A DNA stretch of 64,000 bases from contig NZ_CP082161.1 in NCBI RefSeq assembly GCF_023101665.1, positions 6,944,001 through 7,008,000 on the forward strand, in the 5' to 3' direction. The notes beneath the pieces were generated by a model that did not search any database, was not told the DNA's origin, and saw only the letters and a program-made list of their open reading frames with translations. This document shows, piece by piece, positions 19,166 to 28,146 of this stretch. The translations under genes were made by a program, and so were the position numbers. The stretch comes from Bradyrhizobium sp. 195 (GTDB lineage Bacteria > Pseudomonadota > Alphaproteobacteria > Rhizobiales > Xanthobacteraceae). Numbering within the stretch: the first letter of the stretch is position 1; each line of letters opens with the position of its first letter.

Positions 19166-20074
19166 ATGAGCACCATACCGACCACGCTCCCGTTCGAGGA
19201 ACTTGCCGAGGCGATCAAGGGCCGCCGTTCCGATTACGGCCATATCAGCGGGCTCCAGCTCGACCGTTTCGCGCCGGCTGAGGCCTGGTCCAGCCTGCCC
19301 TACCGGCCCGTCTTCGTCGGCGACATCGAGACCGGTGTGCTGCACGGCGGCGTCGTCACCGCAATGCTGGACGAGAGCTGCGGCATGGCGGTGCAGCTTG
19401 CGCTCGACGGCACGCGCGCGATTGCCACGCTCGATCTGCGCATCGACTACCAGAAGCCGGCGACACCCGGCCTCGACATCAAGGCGCATTCGGTCTGCTA
19501 CCGCACCACACGCTCGATCGCTTTCGTGCGCTCCACCGCCTATCAGGAATCCGAGGACGATCCGGTGGCGACCGCGACCGCCTGCTTCATGATCGGCGCC
19601 AACCGCACCAACATGCTCGCGGACCGCAGGATGGACGCACGGAGCATCCCGACGCTGGAGGCACCGGCGGACCCTGACGGTCCGTTCGCGCACAGCCCGT
19701 TTGCGCGCTGCCTCGGCATCCGCGTCAACGGCGACAGCACGCTGACGATGCCGTTTTCGCCTGTGATCATCGGCAATCCGATCCTGCCTGCGATCCATGG
19801 CGGCATGACAGGCGCCTTCCTCGAGACCACCGCGATCGTCGGCGTGGCGCGCGAGCTCGGCACCGCCGCGCTGCCCAAGCCGATCGGCCTTACCGTCAAC
19901 TATTTGCGTTCCGGCCGCGCCCTCGACACGTTCGCCGATGTTTCGATCGTGAAGCAGGGACGGCGCATCGTCGCCTTCGAGGCGCGCGCCTGGCAGGACG
20001 ATGCGGAAAAGCCGATCGCCACCGCTTTTGGTCATTTCATGCTGCGCCCGACGCCGGGAAGTGACGAGGAATAA
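19166..20074 (+). CDS. Tandem hotdog-fold thioesterase (PaaI/acyl-CoA thioesterase family)
   Basis: A 302-residue protein made of two hotdog domains. The first has ETGVLHGGVVTAMLDESCGM (about residues 53-72), the PaaI-type active-site helix with a Gly-Gly turn. The second has ILPAIHGGMTGAFLETTAIV (about 207-226). Strands such as ATLDLRIDYQKPATPG match the family. The enzyme probably releases CoA from an acyl- or aromatic acyl-CoA, and the fused dimer replaces the usual homodimer. No associated pathway genes adjoin it. Confidence 0.87.
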   Translation: MSTIPTTLPFEELAEAIKGRRSDYGHISGLQLDRFAPAEAWSSLPYRPVFVGDIETGVLHGGVVTAMLDESCGMAVQLALDGTRAIATLDLRIDYQKPATPGLDIKAHSVCYRTTRSIAFVRSTAYQESEDDPVATATACFMIGANRTNMLADRRMDARSIPTLEAPADPDGPFAHSPFARCLGIRVNGDSTLTMPFSPVIIGNPILPAIHGGMTGAFLETTAIVGVARELGTAALPKPIGLTVNYLRSGRALDTFADVSIVKQGRRIVAFEARAWQDDAEKPIATAFGHFMLRPTPGSDEE

Positions 20075-20141
20075 GCGCCTTTTGACTTGACGGCCGCAGT
20101 TCCGGCCACAACGATAGCGCGTCACTGCGAGAGGTATTGGA

Positions 20142-20507
20142 TTGCGGCATCCGCTCGACATCGTCGCCATGTTCGCCGCACTCTGGCTGCTGGCCTCGAT
20201 GATGCTCGACGCGCTGACGCCGAAGGAGCTGACCGCAATCATGATCGGCGTTGCGATCGGTCCCGCGGTTCTCATCACCGCCGTGTTCTACTACCTCCGC
20301 TGCCCGCGAACCGACTTTGCGGTGATCTTCGCAGCGCTCTGGCTGATCTCGGACATCGCCATCGCCTTCGTCTCACCGACGCAGCTGCCGCATTTCCTGA
20401 TCGTGCTCGGCTTCCTCCCAGCCCTGCTGATCGGCACCGCGCTGCATTGGCAACGCCTCCAGCGCCGTGAGCAGCGGCTGCCGGCACCTTCGGTGAAGCG
20501 GGGTTAG
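20142..20507 (+). CDS. Small integral membrane protein, unknown function
   Basis: The 121-residue product has four predicted hydrophobic helices: IVAMFAALWLLASMML, AIMIGVAIGPAVLITAVFYY, FAVIFAALWLISDIAIAF and FLIVLGFLPALLIGTAL. The two FAALWL segments suggest internal duplication of a two-helix unit. The start is a TTG; an internal ATG nine codons in is an alternative. No family is recognised. Confidence 0.6.
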   Translation: MRHPLDIVAMFAALWLLASMMLDALTPKELTAIMIGVAIGPAVLITAVFYYLRCPRTDFAVIFAALWLISDIAIAFVSPTQLPHFLIVLGFLPALLIGTALHWQRLQRREQRLPAPSVKRG

Positions 20508-20540
20508 CCGCGCATGAAGGGCTCGTCCACTTCTCCCCAA

Positions 20541-20564
20541 CCCTCTCCCGCAAGCGGGAGAGGG
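20541..20564. terminator. Hairpin between convergent genes
   Basis: CCCTCTCCCG and CGGGAGAGGG form a perfect 10-bp stem with a 4-base CAAG loop. It sits between a rightward membrane-protein gene and the leftward poxB gene, so it could end both transcripts, but no T-run follows. It also resembles half of the REP-type unit at 25908-26064. Confidence 0.45.
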
Positions 20565-20592
20565 CGCGCACCGCCGCTGTAGCCATCACGCG

Positions 20593-22305
20593 CTAGCGTG
20601 GCAGCAAGTTCGTCTTCGCGAGATCCAACACCTCGTCGCCGCGGCCGTTCATCACCGCGCGCAGCACCCAGAGGCTGAAGCCCTTGATCTGCTCGGTGGT
20701 GATGGTCGGCGGCATCGACAATTCCTGCTTGGCGGTGACGACGTCGAGCAACGCCGGCCCGTTATGGGCGAGCATCTCCTTCACCGCACCGGGGAGCTCG
20801 CCGGGATCCTCGACGCGTTTGGCAAAGATGCCCATCGCGCGCGCCATCGCCGCGAAGTCAGGGTTCTCCAGGTCGACATTAGTGTCGACGAAGCCGGCCG
20901 CCTTCATCTCCAGCGCGACGAAGCCGAGCACGCCGTTATTGAATATCACGACCTTCACCGGCAGCTTCTCTTGCGTCAGCGTGATCAGATCGCCCATCAG
21001 CATGGTGAAGCCGCCGTCGCCGGAGAGCGAGATCACTTGTCGGCCGGGTTGCGAAGCCTGCGCGCCGATCGCCTGCGGCATCGCGTTGGCCATCGAGCCG
21101 TGCACGAAGGAGCCGATCAGCCGGCGGCGGCCGTTCATGTCGAGATAGCGCGCGGCCCACACCGTCGGCGTCCCGACATCGGCGGTGAAGATGGCGTCAT
21201 TTGAGGCGTGGTCGCTGATGATCTTTGCGAGATATTGCGGGTGGATCGGCTTGCTGCCCGGCGTGCCCTTGGCGAGCGAATCGAGCCCTTCGCGCGCCTT
21301 CTTGTAATGCGCAATGGCATCGTCGAGATGCTTGCGCGGGGTCTTGGCTTTGAGCAGCGGCAGCAGCGCCGCGATGGTGAGCTTGACGTCGCCGACGAGG
21401 CCGAGATCGATCCTGCACCGCCGTCCCAGATTTTCCGGGCGGATGTCGATCTGCGCGACCTTCGCATCGGTCGGGAAGAACTGCTTGTAGGGAAAATCGG
21501 TGCCGAGCATCACCAGCGCGTCGCAGGCGTGCATGGCCGCGTAGCCCGAGGAGAAGCCGATGAAACCGGTCATGCCGACGTCGTAGGGGTTGTCGTATTC
21601 GACATGCTCCTTGCCGCCGAGCGCATGCACGATCGGGCTCTTCAGCGCCTCCGCAAGCTGCATCAAGGGCGCATGCGCGCCGGCGCAGCCGCGGCCACAG
21701 AACAAGGTGATGCGCTCGGCGCCGTTGAGGAGGTCGGCCAGCGCCTGCAGCTCGTCCGCCTGCGGCATCACCTTCGGCGCCGGCACGTTGAGGCCGCGCG
21801 CCGTCGACAGCGCGCGCTTGGGCGGGCTGCGGAACGCGACGTCGCCGGGCATGGCGACGACCGCGACGCCGCGCAGGCCCACCGCCGCGCGGATGGCGTT
21901 CTCCAGCACGAAGGGAAGCTGGCTCGGGTCGGAGACCAGCTCGCAATAATGGCTGCATTCGCGGAACAGGTTTTGCGGATGCGTCTCCTGGAAATAGCCG
22001 CCGCCGATCTCGGCCGTCGGGATCTGCGCGGCGATCGCCAGCACGGGAACGCGGCTGCGATGCGCATCGAACAGCCCATTGATCAGATGCAGATTGCCGG
22101 GACCGCAGGAGCCCGCGCAGACCGCAAGGCTCCCGGTCATCTCCGCTTCGCCGGCGGCGGCGAACGCTGCGACCTCCTCGTGGCCGCGGCGGCGCAGCGC
22201 CTCGGTCAGGGCGTTCAGGCTGTCGCCGACAATGCCGTAGATGCGCTTGACGCCGGCCTGTTCGAGCGTTGCCACGAACAGATCGGCCACGTTGTTGATC
22301 GCCAT
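20593..22305 (-). CDS. poxB: Pyruvate oxidase/pyruvate:quinone oxidoreductase (ThDP enzyme)
   Basis: A 570-residue thiamine-diphosphate enzyme, close to PoxB along its length. The N-terminal Pyr domain has [19 protein letters not shown] and the [20 protein letters not shown] segment with the catalytic Glu. The motif [20 protein letters not shown] and the stretch [20 protein letters not shown] are characteristic. The C-terminal PP domain has the ThDP motif [12 protein letters not shown]. It should convert pyruvate to acetate and CO2, passing electrons to quinone through FAD. The C-terminal tail ([20 protein letters not shown]) is like the lipid-binding end of E. coli PoxB. The start was chosen at an ATG preceded by AGGAGA. 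Confidence 0.93.
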   Translation of the reverse strand: MAINNVADLFVATLEQAGVKRIYGIVGDSLNALTEALRRRGHEEVAAFAAAGEAEMTGSLAVCAGSCGPGNLHLINGLFDAHRSRVPVLAIAAQIPTAEIGGGYFQETHPQNLFRECSHYCELVSDPSQLPFVLENAIRAAVGLRGVAVVAMPGDVAFRSPPKRALSTARGLNVPAPKVMPQADELQALADLLNGAERITLFCGRGCAGAHAPLMQLAEALKSPIVHALGGKEHVEYDNPYDVGMTGFIGFSSGYAAMHACDALVMLGTDFPYKQFFPTDAKVAQIDIRPENLGRRCRIDLGLVGDVKLTIAALLPLLKAKTPRKHLDDAIAHYKKAREGLDSLAKGTPGSKPIHPQYLAKIISDHASNDAIFTADVGTPTVWAARYLDMNGRRRLIGSFVHGSMANAMPQAIGAQASQPGRQVISLSGDGGFTMLMGDLITLTQEKLPVKVVIFNNGVLGFVALEMKAAGFVDTNVDLENPDFAAMARAMGIFAKRVEDPGELPGAVKEMLAHNGPALLDVVTAKQELSMPPTITTEQIKGFSLWVLRAVMNGRGDEVLDLAKTNLLPR

Positions 22306-22385
22306 GTCGGTCTCCTGATCTCGCTGATCACGCAAGATAGGATAACGCGCGACGGTGACGGCATCACGGCTTGTTTATTGGCGGC

Positions 22386-23018
22386 TCAGTCTTTCGCAAT
22401 CGCCCGATCGTAAGCCGCGATCGTCACCTTTGCGCGAGCGGCCACATCCGTTGCGCTCATGCCGGGCTTGTAGAGGCTCGAGCCGAGCCCGAAGGCGGTC
22501 ACGCCGCCCTTGATATATTCGGCAAAGTTCTGGTCGGAGACGCCGCCGACGGCGGCGATCATCACGCCTGATGGCAGCACCGCCTTGATCGCGGCAATGC
22601 CGGCGGCGCCTAGCACGCTTGCCGGAAAGAATTTCAATCCCGATGCGCCGGAGCGTGCGGCAAGCAGCGCCTCGGTCGGAGAAAACACGCCGGGCAGCGT
22701 CACCATGGCGTACTGATGTGCACGCACGAGCACCTGCGTGTCGACGTTCGGCGAGACCATCAGCTTGCCGCCGACGTCGTTGAGGCGATCGACATCCGCG
22801 GTGGTCAGCACCGTGCCGGCGCCGATCAGCACGCCTGACGGCGCCTGCTTCACCGCCGTTGCGATGGAGCGGAATGGATCAGGCGAGTTCAGGGGGATCT
22901 CGATCGCGGTCATGCCGGCTTCGATCAGCACGCTGACGATGGCCTCGGTCTCCTCGGGCTTGACGCCGCGCAGGATCGCGACCAGCGGCCGCTTCATCGG
23001 CGGAAAGGCAACGGTCAT
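22386..23018 (-). CDS. dgoA: 2-dehydro-3-deoxy-6-phosphogalactonate aldolase
   Basis: A 210-residue class I aldolase of the KDPG/KDPGal family. The catalytic Glu lies in AIEIPLN and the Schiff-base Lys in SGLKFFPAS (about residue 127). GAGTVLT and GVSDQNFAEYIKGGV are family signatures. It cleaves KDPGal into pyruvate and glyceraldehyde 3-phosphate in the De Ley-Doudoroff pathway for galactose or galactonate. The kinase gene lies 12 bases upstream and supplies its substrate. AAGGAAC precedes the ATG by six bases. Confidence 0.93.
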   Translation of the reverse strand: MTVAFPPMKRPLVAILRGVKPEETEAIVSVLIEAGMTAIEIPLNSPDPFRSIATAVKQAPSGVLIGAGTVLTTADVDRLNDVGGKLMVSPNVDTQVLVRAHQYAMVTLPGVFSPTEALLAARSGASGLKFFPASVLGAAGIAAIKAVLPSGVMIAAVGGVSDQNFAEYIKGGVTAFGLGSSLYKPGMSATDVAARAKVTIAAYDRAIAKD

Positions 23019-23030
23019 CTCAAGTTCCTT

Positions 23031-23945
23031 CTACTTCCTCCAGATCGCGGCAGCCGCCATCGACAGGCCGCGGCGAACGGCTTCATCCGCATCGACCGGC
23101 CCGGCGGTCACTGACAAGGCGTCGAAGGCGTGGCGATACAGCATCGCAAGCCGCCCCGAGGCAATCAACGCGACACCCGCTCGCGGCACGGTGCCGGAGA
23201 GCCCGGCCGCCAGCTCGATGCCGATCAACGTGCCCGACAGCGTCTCGCGCGCCGCGGCCGGCGTGCCGCCGAACAGAAGCTGGCGCGACCGCGCACCGAA
23301 CAACAGGTTGGCGGCGAAGGCCGGCGCCGCGTACGCGGCCTTGACCGCCGCCTTGAAGCTCGCGACATCCTCGGCTTCATCAGCGCCCGCGACCGCGAAC
23401 GACAGGATCGTCTCGCGCGAGACCACGCTGAAGAGCTCGCCGGTCATGAAGGTGGAGAAACGTTCGACGATGCCCCCTTTGACGCGCACCCATTTCGAAT
23501 GCGTGCCGGGCATGCAGACCAGCGCCTCGCCGGCGGCATCGAGGCCGAGCGCGCCGAGCAGCTGCGTCTCCTCGCCGCGCATGACGTCCGGCGCGGCTGC
23601 GTCGCGCTGTGCAATGCCGGGCAGGATCCGGATGTCGCGCGCCTGGCCGGGAACGCGCACGGCCTGTTTCAGCACGGCCGAGAGCGGCGCCGGCGTATCG
23701 ACATAGCCGGCTTCGACCCAGCCGGTCTTGGCGCCGGCCATGCCGCAGACGAGAACCGGCAGATGATCCGGCGCTTCGGCCGCCGCAAGATGCGCTTGCA
23801 GCACGGCGGGAAAGCCGGTCTTCGCCGCCGCCAGCATACCCTCGTCGCTGCGGCGCTCGGCCAGCACCTCGCCGGCACGATCGACCAGCCACAGGCGAAA
23901 ACTGCTGGTGCCCCAGTCCACCGCGACATAAGCGGGTTCGGTCAT
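23031..23945 (-). CDS. dgoK: 2-dehydro-3-deoxygalactonokinase
   Basis: A 304-residue ASKHA-fold sugar kinase (DgoK family). The N-terminal phosphate-binding motif VAVDWGTSSFRLWLVD and the segment CMPGTHSKWVRV (about residues 155-165), near the catalytic region, are visible. It phosphorylates 2-keto-3-deoxygalactonate before DgoA. It is the first gene of a two-gene operon. The galactonate dehydratase, dehydrogenase, transporter and regulator expected for a complete pathway are not adjacent. Confidence 0.92.
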   Translation of the reverse strand: MTEPAYVAVDWGTSSFRLWLVDRAGEVLAERRSDEGMLAAAKTGFPAVLQAHLAAAEAPDHLPVLVCGMAGAKTGWVEAGYVDTPAPLSAVLKQAVRVPGQARDIRILPGIAQRDAAAPDVMRGEETQLLGALGLDAAGEALVCMPGTHSKWVRVKGGIVERFSTFMTGELFSVVSRETILSFAVAGADEAEDVASFKAAVKAAYAAPAFAANLLFGARSRQLLFGGTPAAARETLSGTLIGIELAAGLSGTVPRAGVALIASGRLAMLYRHAFDALSVTAGPVDADEAVRRGLSMAAAAIWRK

Positions 23946-24162
23946 CTCAACGCGTATCCTCGTCTCAACGCCAAGACACCGTCTCGCGACAATGAGACGA
24001 CGCTTAGCAAATCCGCCCCGGGATATCGGCTATTGCCGCCGCAAACCAGCCTTTTCTCGCGGGGCCCGAGACGTTGCCGCGCTGGCACACCGCTTGCTCA
24101 TGGCTACGCACTCACATCCGTCAACGCGCGACAAGACGCGTCAACACCAGATGAGGAAACCC

Positions 24163-25260
24163 ATGGAGATCGGCTATTTCACGATGCCTTCGCATCCGCC
24201 GGAGTGCGGCCTGAAGGAAGGGAACGACTGGGACCTGCAGGTCATGCGCTGGCTCGACGAGCTCGGCTATCAGGAGGCCTGGGTCGGCGAGCACCACACC
24301 GCGCCCTGGGAACCCAACCCCACGCCGGACCTGTTGATCGCACAGGCGCTGATGCAGACCAAGAAGCTTCGCATCGGGCCGGGCGGCTTCCTCCTGCCCT
24401 ATCACCACCCGGCCGAGCTCGCCAACCGTGTCGCGATGCTCGACCATCTCTCCGAGGGCCGGCTCAATTTCGGCGTCGCAGCGTCGGGCCTGCCGAGCGA
24501 CTGGGCGATGTTCAACGTTGACGGCATGAGCGGACAGAACCGCGACATGACCCGCGAGGCGCTCGAGATCATCTTGAAACTCTGGACCGAGCCTGCGCCG
24601 TTCACCCACAAAGGCAAGTTCTGGACGGTGACCAAGCCGGACACGATGTTCGACTTCCTCAAGCCGCACATCAAGCCGTTGCAGGCGCCGCATCCGCCGA
24701 TCGGCGTCGCTGGTCTGTCGAAGAACTCGGACACGCTGAAGCTCGCGGGCGAGCGCGGCTTCATCCCGATGAGCCTCAACCTCAACCCCGCCTATGTCTC
24801 CAGCCATTGGGACTCCGTCGAGATCGGCGCCGCCAAGACCGGACGCAAGCCGAACCGCGCGGACTGGCGTCTGGTGCGCGAGGTGTTCGTTGCCGACACG
24901 GATGAAGAGGCCTGGAAGCTCTCGACCGGCGACATGATGGGCCGGATGATGAGCGAGTACTTCCTGCCGCTGCTCGGCCATTTCGGCTTCAAGGATTATC
25001 TGAAGCACGCGCCCGACGTGCCCGACAGCGACGTCACCGTCGAATATTGCGCCAAGCGGAACTGGATCGTCGGCTCGCCCGCGACCGTCGCCGAGAAGAT
25101 CGAGAAGATCTACGACGAGGTCGGCGGCTTCGGCGTGCTGCTGGTGTTCGGCTTCGACTACAAGCACAAGGCCGAAGCCTGGCATCACTCGCTCTCGCTG
25201 CTGAAGAACGAGGTGATGCCGCGCGTTGCGCATCTCGGCTCCGCGAAGAAGGCGGCTTGA
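24163..25260 (+). CDS. LLM class flavin-dependent monooxygenase (LimB-like)
   Basis: A 365-residue luciferase-like TIM-barrel oxygenase. Typical segments are EAWVGEHHTAPWEPNPTPDL, the GPGGFLLPYHHPAELANRVA flavin loop and LDHLSEGRLNFGVAASGLPS. Length and motifs resemble limonene 1,2-monooxygenase-type enzymes that use reduced FMN from a partner reductase. Such a reductase gene follows 56 bases downstream. The ATG with GAGGAAA six bases upstream was chosen over in-frame starts further back. It is divergent from dgoK. The substrate is not known. Confidence 0.88.
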   Translation: MEIGYFTMPSHPPECGLKEGNDWDLQVMRWLDELGYQEAWVGEHHTAPWEPNPTPDLLIAQALMQTKKLRIGPGGFLLPYHHPAELANRVAMLDHLSEGRLNFGVAASGLPSDWAMFNVDGMSGQNRDMTREALEIILKLWTEPAPFTHKGKFWTVTKPDTMFDFLKPHIKPLQAPHPPIGVAGLSKNSDTLKLAGERGFIPMSLNLNPAYVSSHWDSVEIGAAKTGRKPNRADWRLVREVFVADTDEEAWKLSTGDMMGRMMSEYFLPLLGHFGFKDYLKHAPDVPDSDVTVEYCAKRNWIVGSPATVAEKIEKIYDEVGGFGVLLVFGFDYKHKAEAWHHSLSLLKNEVMPRVAHLGSAKKAA

Positions 25261-25316
25261 CCCGACGCGGGTGCGGCGCGATCGTGCCGCACCCGCAGCG
25301 ATTTTCGGAGATTTCC

Positions 25317-25880
25317 GTGGACGCCAAACCTCTCGACGCCAAGGATTTCAAGCAGGCGATGCGCCAATGCGCCGGTGCCGTCGCGCTGGTCACGGTCGGC
25401 GCAGAGCATGGCAAGCGCACCGGGTTGACGGTGACGTCGGCATGCTCGCTGTCGGACTCACCGCCCTCGCTGATCGTCTGCGTCAACCGCAACGCCAGCG
25501 CGCATGGGCGCATCCGCGAGGAAGGCGCGTTCGCGATCAATTTCCTGCACGAGGATCACGCGCTGCTCGCGCTCACCTTCAGCGGCCAGAAGGGCGTCAA
25601 CGGCGACGACCGTTTTGCCTTCGGGCAGTGGACGCGCGGCGCGACCGGTGCCCCGGTGCTGACGGATGCGGTCGCCGCATTCGATTGCGTTCTGGCGCAG
25701 GAGTTCGAGACCAGGACGCATTCGATCTTCGTCGGCGAGGTGCGGGGGGTGTCGCATGCGGATGGAGCGAGGCCGCTGGTGTACCTGCGCAGCAGTTTCC
25801 ACACACCGCATGAAATGCGCGAGACGGTGACGGTCGGCGACCTCGATTCACGGCATTTGAGCTGGACGGATTTTTCGTAG
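25317..25880 (+). CDS. Flavin reductase family protein, monooxygenase partner
   Basis: A 187-residue FMN-binding split-barrel protein. The segments FKQAMRQCAGAVALVTVGAE, KRTGLTVTSACSLSDSPPSL and LIVCVNRNASAH match the flavin reductase-like domain of HpaC/LimB-partner enzymes, which make free reduced FMN with NAD(P)H. The GTG start was chosen because GGAG lies six bases upstream and the conserved domain begins there. It probably serves the adjacent LLM oxygenase. It converges on the sigma-54 activator gene. Confidence 0.88.
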   Translation: MDAKPLDAKDFKQAMRQCAGAVALVTVGAEHGKRTGLTVTSACSLSDSPPSLIVCVNRNASAHGRIREEGAFAINFLHEDHALLALTFSGQKGVNGDDRFAFGQWTRGATGAPVLTDAVAAFDCVLAQEFETRTHSIFVGEVRGVSHADGARPLVYLRSSFHTPHEMRETVTVGDLDSRHLSWTDFS

Positions 25881-25907
25881 GCCTTGCGCTCCAGGCTCGC
25901 TGCCCTT

Positions 25908-26064
25908 TCCTTCTCCCCTTGCGGGAGAAGGTGGCGCGAAGCGCCGGATGAGGGTATCTCTCGGCGAGTTCGAGCGGGAATTGGATTCGCGGAGAGATAC
26001 CCCTCACCCGTCTCGCCGCTGTGCGGCGAGCCACCTCTCCCACAAGGGGAGAGGGGAAGGAAGA
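25908..26064. repeat. Compound REP-like element (family E)
   Basis: The segment holds CCTTCTCCCCTTGCGGGAGAAGG at the left and CACCTCTCCCACAAGGGGAGAGG-type sequence at the right, with a GAGGGTATCTCTC and GAGAGATACCCCTC inverted pair in the middle. It fills the whole space between the flavin reductase and regulator genes, which converge, and may serve as a bidirectional transcription stop. Confidence 0.75.
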
Positions 26065-26067
26065 ACG

Positions 26068-27936
26068 CTACTGGGCAGTCTCGATCTTCATCGCCTTGAT
26101 CTTCCGATAAAGCGTCGCGCGGCTCAGCTTCAATGCGCGTGCTGCCTCCGTCACGCGACCGCCGTGCTTAAGGAGCGCCTCGATGATCGTGGCGCGCTCG
26201 GCTGCTTCGAGGTCGGGCTCAACCCGCCCGCCAAACGGCGGCAGATCGAGATCGGCATCGGTGATGACGCCGTTCTCCGCGGTGCAGCCGGCGAGCCGCA
26301 GCACGTGGCGGAGCTGGCGCATGTTGCCGGGATACGGATAGGCCGCAAGCTGCGACCAAGCTTGGTCCGAAAGCCTGCAGCTTGGTGCTTCCTCGCGCGC
26401 AATCTGACGGATGATATCGTCCCGGTCGGCGCGTTCGCGCAGGGCCGGCAGCCGCACCGCAAGGCCGCGCAGACGGAAATAGAGATCGGCGCGGAAGGCG
26501 CCCTCCTCCGCCATGCGGCCCAGGTCCCGATGCGTGGCGCTGATCAGGCGGATGTCGACTGCGACAGGCTTGAGCGCGCCGAGCGGCCAGACTTCGCGGT
26601 TTTCCAGCACGCGCAACAGGCGCGTCTGCAGCGCGATCGGCATGTCGCCGATCTCGTCGAGAAACAGCGTGCCGCCATCGGCCTGCACGATCAGGCCCTT
26701 TGAGCCGTCGCGGCGCGCACCGGTAAAGGCGCCGGCCTCGTAGCCGAACAGTTCGGCGTCGATCAGGCTCTCGGGCATCGCGGCGCAATTCAGCGCGACA
26801 TAATTGTTGCGCGCCCGGTTGCTCGCCGCGTGAATGGCGCGCGCGAACACGTCCTTGCCGACGCCGGTCTCGCCCTGCAGCAGCACCGGCAGATTGTGGT
26901 CGCCGATGCGCTTCAGCCGTTTCACGCTTCTGACCAGGCCGGGATCGCCGCCGGCAAGCCGGTGCAGCGCATCGAAGCGATCGACGGGCGGATCGCGGCG
27001 CTTGGTGAGCGGCCGCGCGCGCTGCGGCGGCGCGATCTGACCCTGCCCCAACGGACTGCCATCGGCGCGGCGCAGCTGGACGATGTCGCCCTCGTCGCGC
27101 GCAGCGTGATGATCGAACTTGATGTAGCGCGACAGGTCGATGCCGGAAGCGATCAAGCCGTCGGTAAGGCCCAGCAGTGCGCGCGCGGACCGGCAGGCGC
27201 CGACGACGCGGCGATCGTCGTCATAGGCGAGCAGGCCGCTGCCGTCATCGCCGGGCACGGTCGCGATCCAGGCGTTACGGAAATGGTCGCGGAAGATCGC
27301 GCCCTCGATGCGGCGCGTCGCCTGCATCGTGACCGCGAGCGCAAGCTGGTGCGCGGCGCGGCTGAGGTCATCACGACAGGACGTGATGTTGACGGCGCCT
27401 GCGATACGGCCGGCCTGGTCGAACAGCGGCGTCACCGCACAGGAGAAGATGCCCCATTGCTCGCGAAAATGCTCGTCGCGATGAACCAGGATCGGCTTTT
27501 GCTCCGCAAGGCAGGTGCCGAGCCCGTTGGTGCCTTCATGGGCCTCCGAGAAATTCGAGCCGGTATAGACCTTCCAGCGCAGGAAAATCTCGGTGTCGGC
27601 CTCGCCCGGCAGGCGGCTGAACAGCATGGTCGCGTTGGCATCAGCGAGGTTGACGCAATAGCCGGCCTCCCGCAGCACGCGGGCGAGATCCTCGAGCTCG
27701 GACGTGGCGAGCCGGATCGTCTCCTCCATGGGCTGGGCGACGTGGCGGATCTCGGCTGCGGTCAGCGTCTGCGGCGGTCCCCGACGGGCGGGATCGAGCT
27801 TGTGGCTGATTAGGGAGCGCCGCCAGGAATCGGCAATGCGCGCAGAGGCATCGACGTCGGCCACATGATTGGCGACGGACAAGACCCGGGCGACATGGTT
27901 CGAGGCCGACAGGCTGGCCATCGCGGACGTCTCCAC
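26068..27936 (-). CDS. Sigma-54-dependent Fis family activator (AcoR-like)
   Basis: A 622-residue regulator. The N-terminal part (about 1-300) has an AcoR-type GAF domain (GTNGLGTCLAEQKPILVHRD) and PAS-like region. The AAA+ core follows: Walker A GETGVGKDVFARAI, the sigma-54 contact loop GAFTGA and Walker B GGTLFLDEIGDMP. A Fis-type helix-turn-helix lies at the C terminus (ALKLSRATLYRKIKAM). It should activate sigma-54 promoters in response to a small molecule. The nearest codirectional targets are the acyl-CoA carboxylase and CoA ligase genes upstream, but no GG-N10-GC element was verified. Confidence 0.93.
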   Translation of the reverse strand: METSAMASLSASNHVARVLSVANHVADVDASARIADSWRRSLISHKLDPARRGPPQTLTAAEIRHVAQPMEETIRLATSELEDLARVLREAGYCVNLADANATMLFSRLPGEADTEIFLRWKVYTGSNFSEAHEGTNGLGTCLAEQKPILVHRDEHFREQWGIFSCAVTPLFDQAGRIAGAVNITSCRDDLSRAAHQLALAVTMQATRRIEGAIFRDHFRNAWIATVPGDDGSGLLAYDDDRRVVGACRSARALLGLTDGLIASGIDLSRYIKFDHHAARDEGDIVQLRRADGSPLGQGQIAPPQRARPLTKRRDPPVDRFDALHRLAGGDPGLVRSVKRLKRIGDHNLPVLLQGETGVGKDVFARAIHAASNRARNNYVALNCAAMPESLIDAELFGYEAGAFTGARRDGSKGLIVQADGGTLFLDEIGDMPIALQTRLLRVLENREVWPLGALKPVAVDIRLISATHRDLGRMAEEGAFRADLYFRLRGLAVRLPALRERADRDDIIRQIAREEAPSCRLSDQAWSQLAAYPYPGNMRQLRHVLRLAGCTAENGVITDADLDLPPFGGRVEPDLEAAERATIIEALLKHGGRVTEAARALKLSRATLYRKIKAMKIETAQ

Positions 27937-28020
27937 CCTGTATTATTGTGCAAAGTCTGGCAGCACGGGCGGGGATGTCAATCGGGAACCGGGAACTGGA
28001 TGGAAGGGACACTGCCTCCT

Positions 28021-28102
28021 CGTCATCCCGGGGCGATGCGAAGCATCGAACCCGGGATCTCGAGATTCCGGATTCGGCTCTTCGAGCCGCCCCGGAATGA
28101 CA
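28021..28102. repeat. REP-like palindromic element, family A copy 2
   Basis: It starts CGTCATCCCGGGGCG and ends CGCCCCGGAATGAC, matching the element at 329-425, with an inner GATGCGAAGCATCG palindrome. It lies in the gap between the carboxylase gene end and the start of the sigma-54 regulator, so it may influence read-through between them. Confidence 0.82.
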
Positions 28103-28146
28103 GCTGAAGTAACAGCCGCGGCATCATCAAAATTGCTGCACTGCCC

